From: Nemopilema nomurai
Lineage: Eukaryota; Cnidaria; Scyphozoa; Rhizostomeae; Rhizostomatidae
DNA length: 64,000 bases
Reading direction: 5' to 3'
Assembly (NCBI GenBank): GCA_003864495.1
Contig: ML133472.1
Location: forward strand, 806,001 to 870,000
Shown: positions 25,710 through 45,900 of the stretch, piece after piece
How positions within the stretch are numbered: the stretch's first letter is position 1
Layout of the letters: every line of letters begins with the position of its first letter
Notes under the pieces: model-generated
What the model saw: the letters and a program-made list of their open reading frames with translations, nothing else
What the model was told of the DNA's origin: nothing
Databases searched by the model: none
Made by a program: the position numbers and the translations under genes

Positions 25710-28700
25710 AGAAAGGAACTCATTGCCGTTCATCGATCTTGGATAGCATTTGTTTCTTTTCTGTAAAGTTTAGGGCATCTAAGAAAGCTTCAATTGAATT
25801 CATAGATGCATCCCTTTTAATATTTCAACATTTTCTACATTTGGCTAACCCGGATCATGTGTAATTATTGCACTTACTCTCAAAGAAATTGAATCGGAAT
25901 TTTATGGGGTTAGTCTTTAAAGCAACACGGTCTTTCGACGTCATTGATTCGTGAGGACCATACGTACATTATTATGATTGAAACCCAGACAAAATCGCAT
26001 TATGAATAGTAAACTATCATAAATTCAATAGTCTTATACAGAGGCTCCTGTTAATAAAAAGGGACATTGTCTCAATGAAGAAATTATCTAAGCATCCAAA
26101 AGAATGTAGATTTGAAACTGTTATGGCTTAACGACCTACCTTCTGGGGCAAAACGAGGACTAAAGCTAGACCTATTTCCTCCAATACCGTTTCTGAAACC
26201 ATGTAGCTACACTTAATGCCTTTGTGAAGTTTTTCCTTTGTTCTGATTGTTTATATAGAAAAACGGGAAAAGGAAGCATTCAATGGGAAAATAAAATAGA
26301 ATACCTATTCTGCCAGGAAAGTTTGAAGCTAATTTTACACTAATAGGATGTCGAATCGAATATGGCTTAAAACATCCCTAATTATATTCATGTCCACAAA
26401 GGGTTTATCTAAGAGAATGAAACCTAGAGTAACTGGTCTCCAATTGATAATACGTCACTCAGTTTACTTTTTGATGCATCATCATGTTAAACCTGTTGAT
26501 GACGTCTGCAAGTATTTCATTTCTTTTAAACTGCTAGCCAAATTGCCATCTTCGCAGCTCAACTACATCTCCTTTCTTCATCGAGAATGCAACAACATAA
26601 AGTTTGCTGTACACCAGTTTAATAAATTAGACTCTAGTCATTTGTGAGAGATGGATGATGTGAAACATGTAAACGAGCCTCTATTTCCATGTCAAAATCA
26701 AGGCAGATAGTCATCGAGATCCAATGCATTCTCACCAATCTACACGAGTTGTTGGAGCTTTTCCAGGAGGCTTAAGCTGGCATACGTCGATCGAGCGCAG
26801 ACATGTTCACTAAAACACAATGCAGCATAAGGCAGTACTTGCAAGCACATAGCCCAAGGCTCTACGTATTCGAGGGAATCTGGAGATTTGCCCATAACTA
26901 GGTAAATAATTGCTCACATAAATAGCAGAGCTGCAATTTTAAGCCGCCTCAAGATACCGAAGCACGCTAAACATAAGCCGTTTAAATCCACTCCATCGTC
27001 AAAATCCTTTTCATTTAAAGTAAGAAAAACATCTTATTTATTTAAAAAAAAGTGCATTATAAGAATGTAACTGGTAAAGGGAAAAATTAAGAAACTTCCA
27101 CTGGTAAATGAGAAAACACTAAAAAATGTCTTCATGAAACTGAATTTTTCATTCTTGTATTGAATACGGAAGATAACTAATGTGCCTGATTGGTTTTGAA
27201 TTAAGCATGATTGAGCTAACTACATCCCCTTGCAGGGACTATGTTAATCATGCTGATAACAATTGAGTTGATATGATTGATGCTTGTTAATTAAAACTTT
27301 AGATACACAAGTAAATTAGATACACAGTTACACAAAGGTACAGCGATTTTCTATCGATTTTCCAGCCCAACCTGACTTCACTTGTTTTCCATGTTATGGA
27401 TTTCATTTGCGTTTTTTCAAATATCCGCTTGAGAAACTTTTTAGAAACTTTTGCTGGTAACATTTGCCCAAAAATGTCCTAAAATAAGGAAACTTCATTG
27501 GTTAAGCTTTAGCTAGGTTTTCTATGAAGAAAGATATAATGCCAGAAAGATTGTTGATCACAGCAAAAACACTGTGTTAATACCATCTTGGCAAGGCCTA
27601 CTCTGTTTAGTGCAATCGATCATTTTCTACGGTTTGTACGGATATCAGCACCAACAGCTGCGACTGTTATTTGATGACACCCAGGCCAGTTAGCTCTTCT
27701 TATTTAAGCAAAACAGAATCATCTACGTTTTAAAGTCGGTATGCCATTGTGACAAAAGTTATATTTAGCCCTCAAGAAACGCTAATGACCTTGTTCAGAA
27801 CTTCCCTAGTGATCCTAAAATGACTTGAAGTGTGCAGAATGCACTTTGTGTTGTCATTATAGCGGAAAATATATTAAATTTAGGTCATCCGTGTGCTTTT
27901 TCTCACAATCCCCGCGTAGCTTTTTATCTGCGTCTGATTATTTATTTTGTCAGCTGTTGGTCATCTCCCGACAAAGTACGCTAGCTACTCAAAATTCATG
28001 GCTCAATTGTTTCATATTATTTCTAAGCTTCGGAGTGCTAAATAGAACTTACACTACAAACCTATCAAGCGAAGTTATCTAATTTTGAGCAAATACGTTA
28101 TGGCATCCACCATTTTTCTCTTATAAACTTGTCATTGTTATTTATCCCCTTGTTTGTAATAGTAGCCTCTCTGACTCAAAGCTAGCAATTTCTAAGCTAA
28201 CCAGCCTTGCGATCTTTATCTTGAACTTCTTACTAGTTTCTTATACCACGACAGTATTAAAGAGGATCTATCATCAACAAGTCTTTTAAGTTGTATACGA
28301 GCTGCTTGGTTGGCTATCCAAGAAATGCGACACACTTCAACCGATAAACACCTGACTATCCATCCATAGTGATGTTCAATTGTTTGTATTTTCCTCCCAA
28401 GAGGCTGTTCTACCAGACCCTTTTGGCAGGCATAGACTATTCCCCTTTGCATCCGACACAACTTCTCGTTCTTCTTTTATTGTCTTGAGGGCAACTGTTC
28501 TTGCATATCTATTCAATAGGGATTTCATGAATGGTGTTTTGAACGAGATTTTCGAGATCTTAGTACTGGATTGACATTTAAACTACAATTATTATTGAAC
28601 AAAACATAGATCCTTATGTATCAAAGGACAACTCTTGCTTGAATTCCTTTACCGTGATATCTGCTTGCTCCTGCGTGATTATTATCCACACGGGTCCTTA

Positions 28701-31434
28701 TAAATAGACGTTATGAATAGCGAATCGCCCATTGTTGCCCCATTTTCGCAAGAACAGGCTGAAGTTGTAGTTGGATCAAGTGAAGCAAGAGCTCTTGTTG
28801 CCACCAACAAAGAGCCATGCAGTAATGAAATAAAGCCATGCAACCACAAAATACAAAAACTGATTTGCACTGAAGAGAGGTACCGCTTATTTTATCTCTT
28901 ATATAATATCTTATTTTATTTACGCTTTGTGATCAGTGCCTCTCATAGGTCGTAGGCCTTCCAGGACCTAAAACTCTGGTCCTTGCTTCTTGCATCACGA
29001 CAGCAAGTAAGCAAATTGAAAACACTTAGACGGCATTTCCAGTGATTTAAGATTATTTGCGCAAATAAGGAAAATCGCCCACAAGCCTGCCCAGAGGTAG
29101 AACACTTTCCTACCATACTGACAAGTAAAATGTCACTAGACATGTTAACATGATCTCAGTCAAGCTCCTATCTTTGAATGACCTCCACGTTTTGGACAAC
29201 TTTTTCCAAGTAGTTTTTTTCTTGCATCATACGAACAACTCTGGATATGAGCATTGATGCAAGCACTACTAGAATAAAAATTGGCGATGTGTTTACTAAT
29301 TTCACGTTTAAACAATTTCTAGTCAGACGTAATGAATTGAAAAAAATCGTATCCTAATTGAAAATGGCTACCCTCATAATGTCATATTGAGGTGTTTCAG
29401 AGAAAAAATTACCAGTTTTATCACTTACAAGCATTTTGGACCTGAAAATGCCCTGTTTACCTTAGATTACTTTAGATTCCCTAAAATTTGATAGCCAAAT
29501 AAAAAAAGCCATCAATTTCTGCTTTTCAGCTGTGAATACTTGTGTGGTCAACAATGGTAAGACCATTTTCCCCTCCACCCAATAGGACTGCGTTCCTGCC
29601 CTCATTAAAGTTTAGTCGTTTACGAATTTCGTTGCCGATGTGAAGCTCGGTATGTATGACGCACTATACAAAGACTGGAGGATAGAATAAAGCAGCATGT
29701 TCCCACGAGCATAAGGACCAAAACGTCTGCAGAAAGAGAGCAGCCGCGTCGAAATTGTAAAAGACGCAATGCCCAAATTAATTGTGATACGGCTATAGGA
29801 CAACATCTTTTAGAGAATCCAGATTGCGCCAAAACATACAGTGACGACAATTTTCGTATTATTGGGCAAGCTAGGTCGTCCTTTCACCTAGGTGTTTTGG
29901 AGTCTGTCTATATTTCAATGGAAAATCCCATTCTTTGTAGACAGAAAGAGTTCGTCTTTTCCCTTAGGCTCTTCTAAAGTAAGGTGTTAAGTAACGCTGT
30001 TTGGTCAATTATTACCAATCATGCGTTCGGCTTATCACCCTCTAGTGTTTTTGATCCGCGAATGGCTGACTATTTATTCTGTCAGTTATTTTCCGACGTT
30101 TGCATACTCTGATGATGAATTTCGAACCAAAAAGTACTTATAGTACACAAAAACTGGTTCCGCAATTTCTAGCTATTGTGAAGTTTTTTACCGCATAGCA
30201 TTTGTTCACATAATAAATTCGAATCATTCAAAATTTATAATCATTAATTTATAATTATAATTTTTTGGGACAAAGTTTCTTAATTGCAACTTTATTGAGC
30301 CCTGAATATATGTTTTTCCCTTAACACTGTGGTATGGTAATTTAAAGTACATTAGATAGAAACCAAAGCCTAGCTCTACAGGATTTGAAAAAGTCATGTC
30401 AGAGTAAAAGAAGCTTTTTTCAACCATTCAAGGAACATAATGCAAATGTTCAAAGTAGATGCACAAATGCAGAATACCAAAGTAGATACAAATTTGCGAG
30501 GTTGATGCTTGAATAATTCGAGTCAGGTGTTGTGATGAAGTGTAGCCCAATGACGTGTAGGTTGATGACGTGATTGGTGGTGAGGTTCACATTGGCTGCA
30601 TTGATCACATGTTATTGGACAATCATTCAGATTTGGTCTGTGTTAGGACGTCCACCGACCTAGCTAGAACTAGTCTTAGTACGAGCATAAAGTCCAGCCT
30701 CCCCATGATAACGTGGCTGTGCATTGCTGTGCTGGCCACGCCATTGCAAATGCCGTCATGGTTGCTTGAACTGTTTTGCAACACCCGATCTTTCCACTTG
30801 TATGCTTCTGCACCATTCCATCATAATGGTGCTCAGCAGCAAGTTTTGATGTTTGTATCGCCTAAGTTTGCTGTTTGAAGTTAAGTTTCTGTCTTTTTCC
30901 TAGCTTATTGCCAGTATCATTAATTGTATTGATAACGATCCGATTAGAAATGCATTCGGTTGTGAATTCTATGGTGCTAGGCAGGTCACCAAATTTTCAG
31001 TGAGTTACTAAATATTTTAGCAAATAACATCAGGCGAGTTAGTCTTAATGCCAATTTAAGGTTTTAAGGATAATTCTAAGTTGTTTTGAGGTACCATTAA
31101 TGCAATTATTATAAATCCACCCACTGGATACGTGCGGGTGGTTTATTCAATAAAATGACCCAATTTTTCATCATTTATACAATCACTCAGTATATTTTCA
31201 TTTAACTGGTTGCTTTATATCTAGGTCAAGAGTGTTTGTGCAAGCAAGAACATCAAGTTGAAATATTTTTAAATTTTCCCAGGACTAATAAATAGCACGC
31301 CTATTCAGCCAGAGACGATTGACCTACAAATTTAACTGATGTCTTTGACGAATCTTTATTTCCTTCTCTGCAAAACATTGCAGTTGGCAGACACTTCTCA
31401 CAATGTAATGCCTGCTTTGCCCTTCATTCTTTTA
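25710..31434. other. non-coding, no gene recognised
   Basis: I examined the longer open frames (26,348-26,647 +, 28,713-28,955 +, 29,612-29,850 -, 30,570-30,878 +). None shows a domain, a convincing splice pair, or a matching promoter. Two TGACGTG motifs 15 bp apart (30,551 and 30,566) could be bZIP/CREB-type sites but lie near no identified gene. Confidence 0.4.
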
Positions 31435-31823
31435 TACGGTAAATCCTCGAATTAGCCCTCTGGGGGCTTATTTATTTGTCATATTTTTGGATGGGGGCTT
31501 ATTCAAGGGGAGGGGGCTTATTCGAGGGGGAGGGGGATCTTATAAAATTACCTGAAACATGCCACATAGAAAGATATTTTTTGAAATGTCTTTCTCTTCA
31601 TAATTTAAAAAATAATCTAAGTATAAAGTCACATTTTATTAAAATATTTAAAAAAAAACAAATTTTTGTGGTAATTCACTAAAATGCCAAAGGCAACCCC
31701 AGGAGTCGAAAATCAACAAATCGAGGGGGCTTATTCGAGGGGGGGCCAATTCGGCTTATTAAAATTTTTTAGCTCTAGGGTGGGGGCTTATTCGAGGGGG
31801 GGCCAATTCGAGGATTTACGGTA
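31435..31823. repeat. MITE-like element, family with CTTATTCGAGG units (copy a)
   Basis: The left end GTAAATCCTCGAATTAGCCC and the right end GGCCAATTCGAGGATTTAC are inverted repeats. The interior has several direct copies of a G-rich motif, GGGGCTTATTCGAGGGGG. The same family occurs at 50,653-51,032 with the same order of ends, G-rich blocks and AT-rich centre. The element is about 389 bp and non-coding. Confidence 0.75.
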
Positions 31824-32311
31824 TGATGATAATCTTCAGTACTGCTTTGACATAAGCTTTGGAAATAACTGAAATTCACAAAGGCTTAAAATAAGAATAA
31901 AAGCAGAAATGAAAGAACGTTAAATCCAGCAACCTTTGTACAAAATATAAAGAAAGCTTCAGCATAATATTTCAAAATTCCTTAAATAACGAAACAGCAT
32001 ATCAAACTATAATATTCCCCTTAAAAAGAATCAAAGCCTGTCTCAAGAGTGAGGTAGTGCTTGAAAAATTATTCTAGACGCTTGTTGCTGGCTGCCTTAC
32101 AAACTAAAGTAACTTAGAGAGAAAAGGAAATTTAAAAAGAAGAACATACTTTCTCAAAGCAAAAGAGGCATTTTCTATTTACACCGGCCTAACTGACGAT
32201 TCTGAAATTGATTGTTATGGTTGAACTGGAGTTATTACAACAATTGAACGTTCGATTGTTATTACCAAACTGTCATTCGGCTGCAGGTGGCATCATAATT
32301 GAGATTTATTG
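31824..32311. other. non-coding spacer upstream of the PAN-EGF-CUB array
   Basis: No exon recognised. This is the last unique sequence before the first array gene. Confidence 0.35.
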
Positions 32312-32344
32312 TATAATAGATACAAGTCTTCAAGCATTTATTCA
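32312..32344 (+). promoter_or_regulatory. candidate TATA/initiator promoter of array gene 1
   Basis: TATAATAG at 32,312 is followed at the right distance (32 bp) by TTCACC with A at 32,344, giving a leader of about 56 nt before the ATG at 32,400. The initiator match is only fair. Confidence 0.3.
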
Positions 32345-32399
32345 CCACTGTTCGGATAGCAGAGTGCTATCTGGCCTCGTTTGCTTGAAGAAACCAAGA

Positions 32400-40403
<8,004 letters not shown>

Positions 40404-42919
40404 ATGGGAAATATATATTCTCAACCTTTCATCGAAGAGTTTGCACTCTAATGAAACAGTTTGTTATTACATAAAAATCTATGTTGCTTGACATCAAATT
40501 AGGAATTAGCTCTTGTTTAGCAGGTGATAGCCTTAAGAAACATTGATCGAAGAAATTCCCAAGACGTACTACCATTTGCGTGGCCTGATAGATAATTAAA
40601 ATGACTGATGCAAAGTCCAAATACTGTAGGCATTAAGTTCCACACTGATTTATCCATAAATAAAAAATGATTTTCATTGTTATGGAGAAAAATATAAAGA
40701 GAAAGAGAATTGCCTGTTTTTCCGGGTTTGGATCGTAATTAGGCTGTGTGCCATCATTGTTTTGCTTTAACGAATGATTAAATTAAAGATTTTTTAGCTA
40801 TTGGAAGCTGACATTAGCTCAAAATAGAAATTCTTCCAAACTTAAGATTTTACGTCAAAATCCAACAACTCATAGCCCGTAAATGGTGGCAAGTCAACAG
40901 TCAACGGAAAGTAAGTATGAATAAATTCCCAAATTGTAAAGATTAATTTAATGAACTGTGCAAACAAAAAGTACAAATCATGATAGAATTAACTCTTTAT
41001 TTAAATTTTTCGTGATTTCAATAACTGTATTTAGTAACAAGTTTAGCTTAGGAAGTTGAAAGAGATGATAAATTTCAAAGACCCATAAACAAATGCTTCA
41101 AACGCAGAATAGTAGATCAGTATCGCTGCACTCATTCATCTACCTTTCGGTAAATTAGCTTACGATGAATGATAGTACAATATATTAATCAGGAGACACT
41201 TTAGCCTCCTATAGTTATGGTAGGCTTGAAAACTTTGAAATTCACTTACATGTCTACAAATAGACAGTAAAAGGCGTTGAATATGTAATAATATGAACCG
41301 AGTGTAATTATGTGATTTGCATATGATCTTAACTTGACTTTGATTTTTGACTCAATTTTTTTCTCAAATATGACCGCACTTTAAAAACAGTTAATCTAGA
41401 AATGTAGCCATGCCTTAAAACTGAGAATTTTTGTAACTGCATGGAGTTAGATTCAGATGAAGCTACCGTGACTTTTAAATTCGTGTTTGCTCCACCTGGT
41501 TTTAATAGCTATATGAACGCTTTTGAATGACTTTTTAAATTATATTAGCTCCGTTGCTTGCAACAATTTGCATGGAATACGAAACATCTAATGCATCAAA
41601 TGGACTCTAAAACTGAATTTGAATTTGAACAACAAAATTTGTTATTGGTTTCAACGTTTTAATAAAGAAAAGGCAACCAAGATCCGTACAGGTTTCTCTC
41701 AAATGACTGCGAAAGCCTTTACACTTTGACAACGCACAGGAAAAATCGATTTCGAGTTCAAAAACTAAATTTGTTGAATTTTGTAATTGAATTTCTTGAA
41801 AGCCGAATGAGGTTTTGAACATAGGATGTTAATTTTTGAACATTGGATGTTAATTTTTGAACATTGAGTGAAAGATCTTGAATTTTGCAACAAGGGGCTT
41901 GATATAACCCGGTCAAACGTGTTAAACATTTCACCGAACGTTTGCAAATCGATGTTGAATGAAGTTCGATCTCGTTCAAAAACAAAATTTGTTGTAAGGA
42001 ATGTTGGATACGTTTGACCGCTCCATCCAACACTTCATGCAACATTTCCGGGGCCTGGGCATAATTCCGAAATTCATTTTTATTTGAGCGTCGAGTTTCC
42101 AGCTTGACTTTCTAAACTGTCCAGCAACCCGAGAGTCCTCCATTTACAGAGTCCTCCATTTACAGGTCACAAAAGACTTCTCTTGTTTTTAGCTGTCCCT
42201 CCCTTCATCTTCCGTCATGTCGAAAGGGTACAGCCTGGCATAATTGCTGCCTTTGTTTCAACTAGGTGTTAAAATGCGCCTTTTTACCATCTGTAAACCA
42301 GTGCTGTAATCATTTCGCTGCGCAGGCAGGCATCGAAGTTCTGGTTGAAATGCCGCGTGTTCTCTGGTGGCCTTCGAATCAAAGGCTGCATACAAAATCA
42401 GAGCATAGCAGATAGAAGTATACTGTATAGTCAATTATGTTGCCTGGGAATTAAGGCTGACCTCTTTTTGAGGGCTACCACAGAACGGCACCTGTATGCC
42501 ATTCACTCGCTTTTTGCCGCAAATCAGGGTACGCTTCCAAGTTAATGGGAAGCTCAATGGATAGAATATAGTACTTTGGTTGGTTCAATAAGTTCTGCCA
42601 CAGAAGCCCGCTCTTCGTTGAAAAGGAAGCAGTTTGTATGCGATGAAGCTGTCAACTTTAACCAGGTAAAGTTGTGTTAGAAGCATCCAGTAATCTGATT
42701 TGGGGTGTGCAAAGGTGTCTTTAACAAAAAAGGAAGTTGATATCAAGGACGGGATTCAAGTAAATTGGCCAATTGTGTTCTAGCCGTTTTAGAGATTTGA
42801 AGATTATAAATGGAAGATTCAAAAGCCTTTTCGTGTATTGATTTATTAACCACTTCTACTATAGCTTAGTGAAGTCTTTAGTGACAGTACCTCTGGACTT
42901 GGAAAAGCTGCTGGGTCCT
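40404..42919. other. spacer between gene 1 and gene 2 (array unit 3' flank)
   Basis: AATAAA at 40,659-40,664 is a plausible polyadenylation signal 256 nt after the stop. The spacer recurs after copies 2 and 3. It contains a 24-bp direct duplication (GGATGTTAATTTTTGAACAT) at about 41,824-41,870 and, on the minus strand, an open stretch (41,758-42,045) that looks repeat-derived. No gene is called. Confidence 0.6.
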
Positions 42920-42951
42920 TATATACACCTGGCCCATCTATTGCACAGGTT
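42920..42951 (+). promoter_or_regulatory. TATA box of array gene 2
   Basis: TATATA at 42,920-42,925 lies 32 bp before the ATG at 42,952, and the identical arrangement is seen before copies 3 and 4. If it is used at normal spacing, the leader would be only a few bases. Alternatively CTATTGCACAG before GTTATG is a splice acceptor and the promoter lies elsewhere. Confidence 0.4.
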
Positions 42952-45900
42952 ATGCGCTTTAGACTGATAGAATTGCTTTTTAGTTTTAGAGCCCTTCTCG
43001 TTCTAATAGCCAGCATTCATGAGTCCAGAGAAACAATTTTAAGACTAGAATGCGGACCCATCCTTGCTGACTTCAAGATATTTGAAATCGGAAAGGCCCT
43101 AACAGGAAGCGTCATCCAGGAATTAGCTGCAGCAAATGAAGTTGATTGCGTGCAGTCCTGTGCGGGACACAGAAAGTGTGCTTCGTACAACATGAACGTA
43201 GAGGAAGGGAAATGTGAGCTCAATAGTAAGACGGCATACCACGAAGGCACCGCATTAGTGCCTAGGCCTGGCTGGACTTACAAGTCAACGGACTTCAACC
43301 AAACACTGGTTTGTATTTTGGCGAACCAAACTTCCTTTATTTCGTACTGATGTCATACCTAAAATTGTCTAACGTCAGCATCCAAAGACGAATTTTGATT
43401 GCATTTCATTTCCTTTAATGCATGTAGAAGAAGAAAGGGGCATTTTCTTGAGATTTCTAGACATTTATTACTTTAGATCGGTTCAACGTGCCAAGAATTG
43501 GAGCCATGTCCTTCTGAAATGCTTTGCAAGGACTCCTGCAGTTACCCCTACTTTGAATGCATCAAGTGCAACAGGACAAATCCGTGGAGATTATGTGCAC
43601 TTCCACAAGGTAATTCTCATTTCAAAATAGTAGCATTATTTCCTGTCATTTTTTTTCCTTGTTTTTCATTATCTCGTATTTCGTCTTTTTCAATTTCAAA
43701 TGCAGAACATGAAAAACAGTAAAGCGATTCTATCCTCGTTCATTTGTTCCAGCTACAAGCAAGTGTGCCAGCTCCCCTTGCAAAAACAATGGAACATGCT
43801 TTGAATCGCATGACTCATACTCGTGTGTGTGCCAACCTGACTACACAGGTGCTAACTGCGAGAAAGGTAACTTTGATAAAGCACTTTGTACCAAAACGCT
43901 TCGTTTTAGCCAGGTGACAACAAAATTCAATATACAAGTTTTAGCAAAGCTGTAGAGTAATATAAAACTGTAGGACTGTAAAAGAACGCGAGACACATTG
44001 AAATATTAGAAGGATTTGCATAGATTGATTGAGACAATATTATGTGCGAGGATGGCTCAGTGGTCAGAGACGCTGACTAGGGAACATGCCTTGAATCGTG
44101 TGACACATACTCGTGTGTGGCCCAACGCGACTACATAGGTGGTGTGCCAACCTGACTACACCTTGTTCCAAGGTGGTTCGAGTCCCCAGCATGACCAAAC
44201 TTTCACTTAGAGTGAGGTGAGTTGCCACCTCTCTGTAATTCCAGGCATAAGGAATCACGAGGTGTGGTCACATCGAGAGGAAGGACCAGGACACTGCTCG
44301 ATAAGCTTAAGCTTCTCAGTGCCCTAAAACTACCTTCGGATGCAAGGTAGAAACAAATAACAAAAACAGACAACATTGAAATATCAGAAGAATCAGAATA
44401 GATTGATTGAATGCTACCCTGAAATGCATTTTAAAACTAATTGAGATACTGTATGAGAGACCTTGAATGTGGTCTTATACTTAGAGTCTGAATATCAATA
44501 CAAGTCCAAAGAGGATCCAGCAAAACAACAAATACCTGTTGTGAGACAGCAGGTCAAAACTACTTTATGGTTAAGCATTCTTTGATAAATCACAGAGCAC
44601 TCCAGGTGGTTGCAGTTATCTCCACCTACTTACCAAACCGTTAATTCAAATACAGCCCCTTTTAGATATTGGGGTGCCCATCCATCTTCGCAAAAAGCTT
44701 CGGGAAGTGAACGTTGAAAATCATTGTTTTCCTATTACAGGATTCTTTCAGTGCTAACATAAAAGATCCGGGCATTTGGAATGAAGTCAAGTTCGTTTAA
44801 ATTTATGGATGAGTTTATTAAAAGGGAAGATAGATCGCTTGCAAAACTCAGATGATAGGAAGTGAAATTAATTAATAAAAGGGAAAGCGACGACTAAGAT
44901 TTGTTATTATCGATAGGTAGATATCAAATGATAAAAACCTAGCATTTTCTATACTGATCAATAAATGAGGACGTCTATCGCAGTTGGATTTTGGCCTTAC
45001 AGTGCAATATCTGATCCAAATATCTTTTTAAGTTGTCATGTTAGAGTCTATGAAAATTGATGACTTTACAAAAGTTGGAGACTCCCCTTGAAGTAGGAAA
45101 GCTAACTTTTGAAACATGCTGCATCGAATTTCACAGTACTTGAAAGATTTTCGATGTGGCTAGTGTCTCTAAATATTGATATCACTGTTTTGGCTTGCTT
45201 TGGATTTTTGCAGTACAAAGCCTTTTTGTTTACAAACGCATTTTGTTAAATACTTTCTGTTGTACAATCTTCCACTTCTTGTCATGATTCGCCTAGCAAT
45301 CTCTGTTGGTACGCCTAACTCGGCCGGGTCGGCTTGGAGGGGGTCTGAGAATTAGCTATGCTATAATATCCATTCCCTAACATTTGGTTGAAATGAAAAC
45401 TATTATGTCTAATGTTTCATGTCTCGAGACTGCGTTGAACATAAAAGTAAAAAGATCACTTATTCAGCATTATTCAGCATAAAAAATGCACACCTCTTTT
45501 TCCATTGCTAAATAGTGGATCATTTTTTTTATTAAGGGGAATAAATCATTTCATGATACTAAAGAAAATTGGCTTTATTAACATTATTCAATCTTAGTCA
45601 CAAAATTTTATCTTTAAGGCAACTCAACTATTGCGATGATGATAAAAGTCTTGTGAATTTTTAGAGATTGATATATGCTACAATCTGCCTTGCTACAACG
45701 GTGGGACATGTGAAAAGGAAGGCAGAAGTTTTGTTTGCAATTGTGCACCAGGATACAATGGGACAAGATGCAGCGAAGGTTTGGGCTTTGAGGGTTTTCT
45801 TTAAAACTGCCGGATAGTACATGTGTTCTGACGTAGCATAAATTTAATTTTGTTTACAAAGCAAGAAACTAGTAGATTAATTTTGCCTATGGGAAGAATT

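Noticed and set aside
25410..25864. Long open frames (up to 125 codons) on both strands
   Set aside because: They are created by the octamer satellite, which has no stop in any frame.
28713..28880. Open stretch from ATG with TATAAATA 14 bp upstream and a GTACCG donor
   Set aside because: The TATA box is too close for the ATG to lie in the transcript, and there are no partner exons.
30551..30572. Paired TGACGTG (CREB/bZIP-like) sites
   Set aside because: Short motifs expected by chance, with no gene nearby.
41758..42045. 95-codon minus-strand frame repeated in each spacer
   Set aside because: It is conserved only as part of the duplicated unit and contains short direct repeats. No protein family is recognised.
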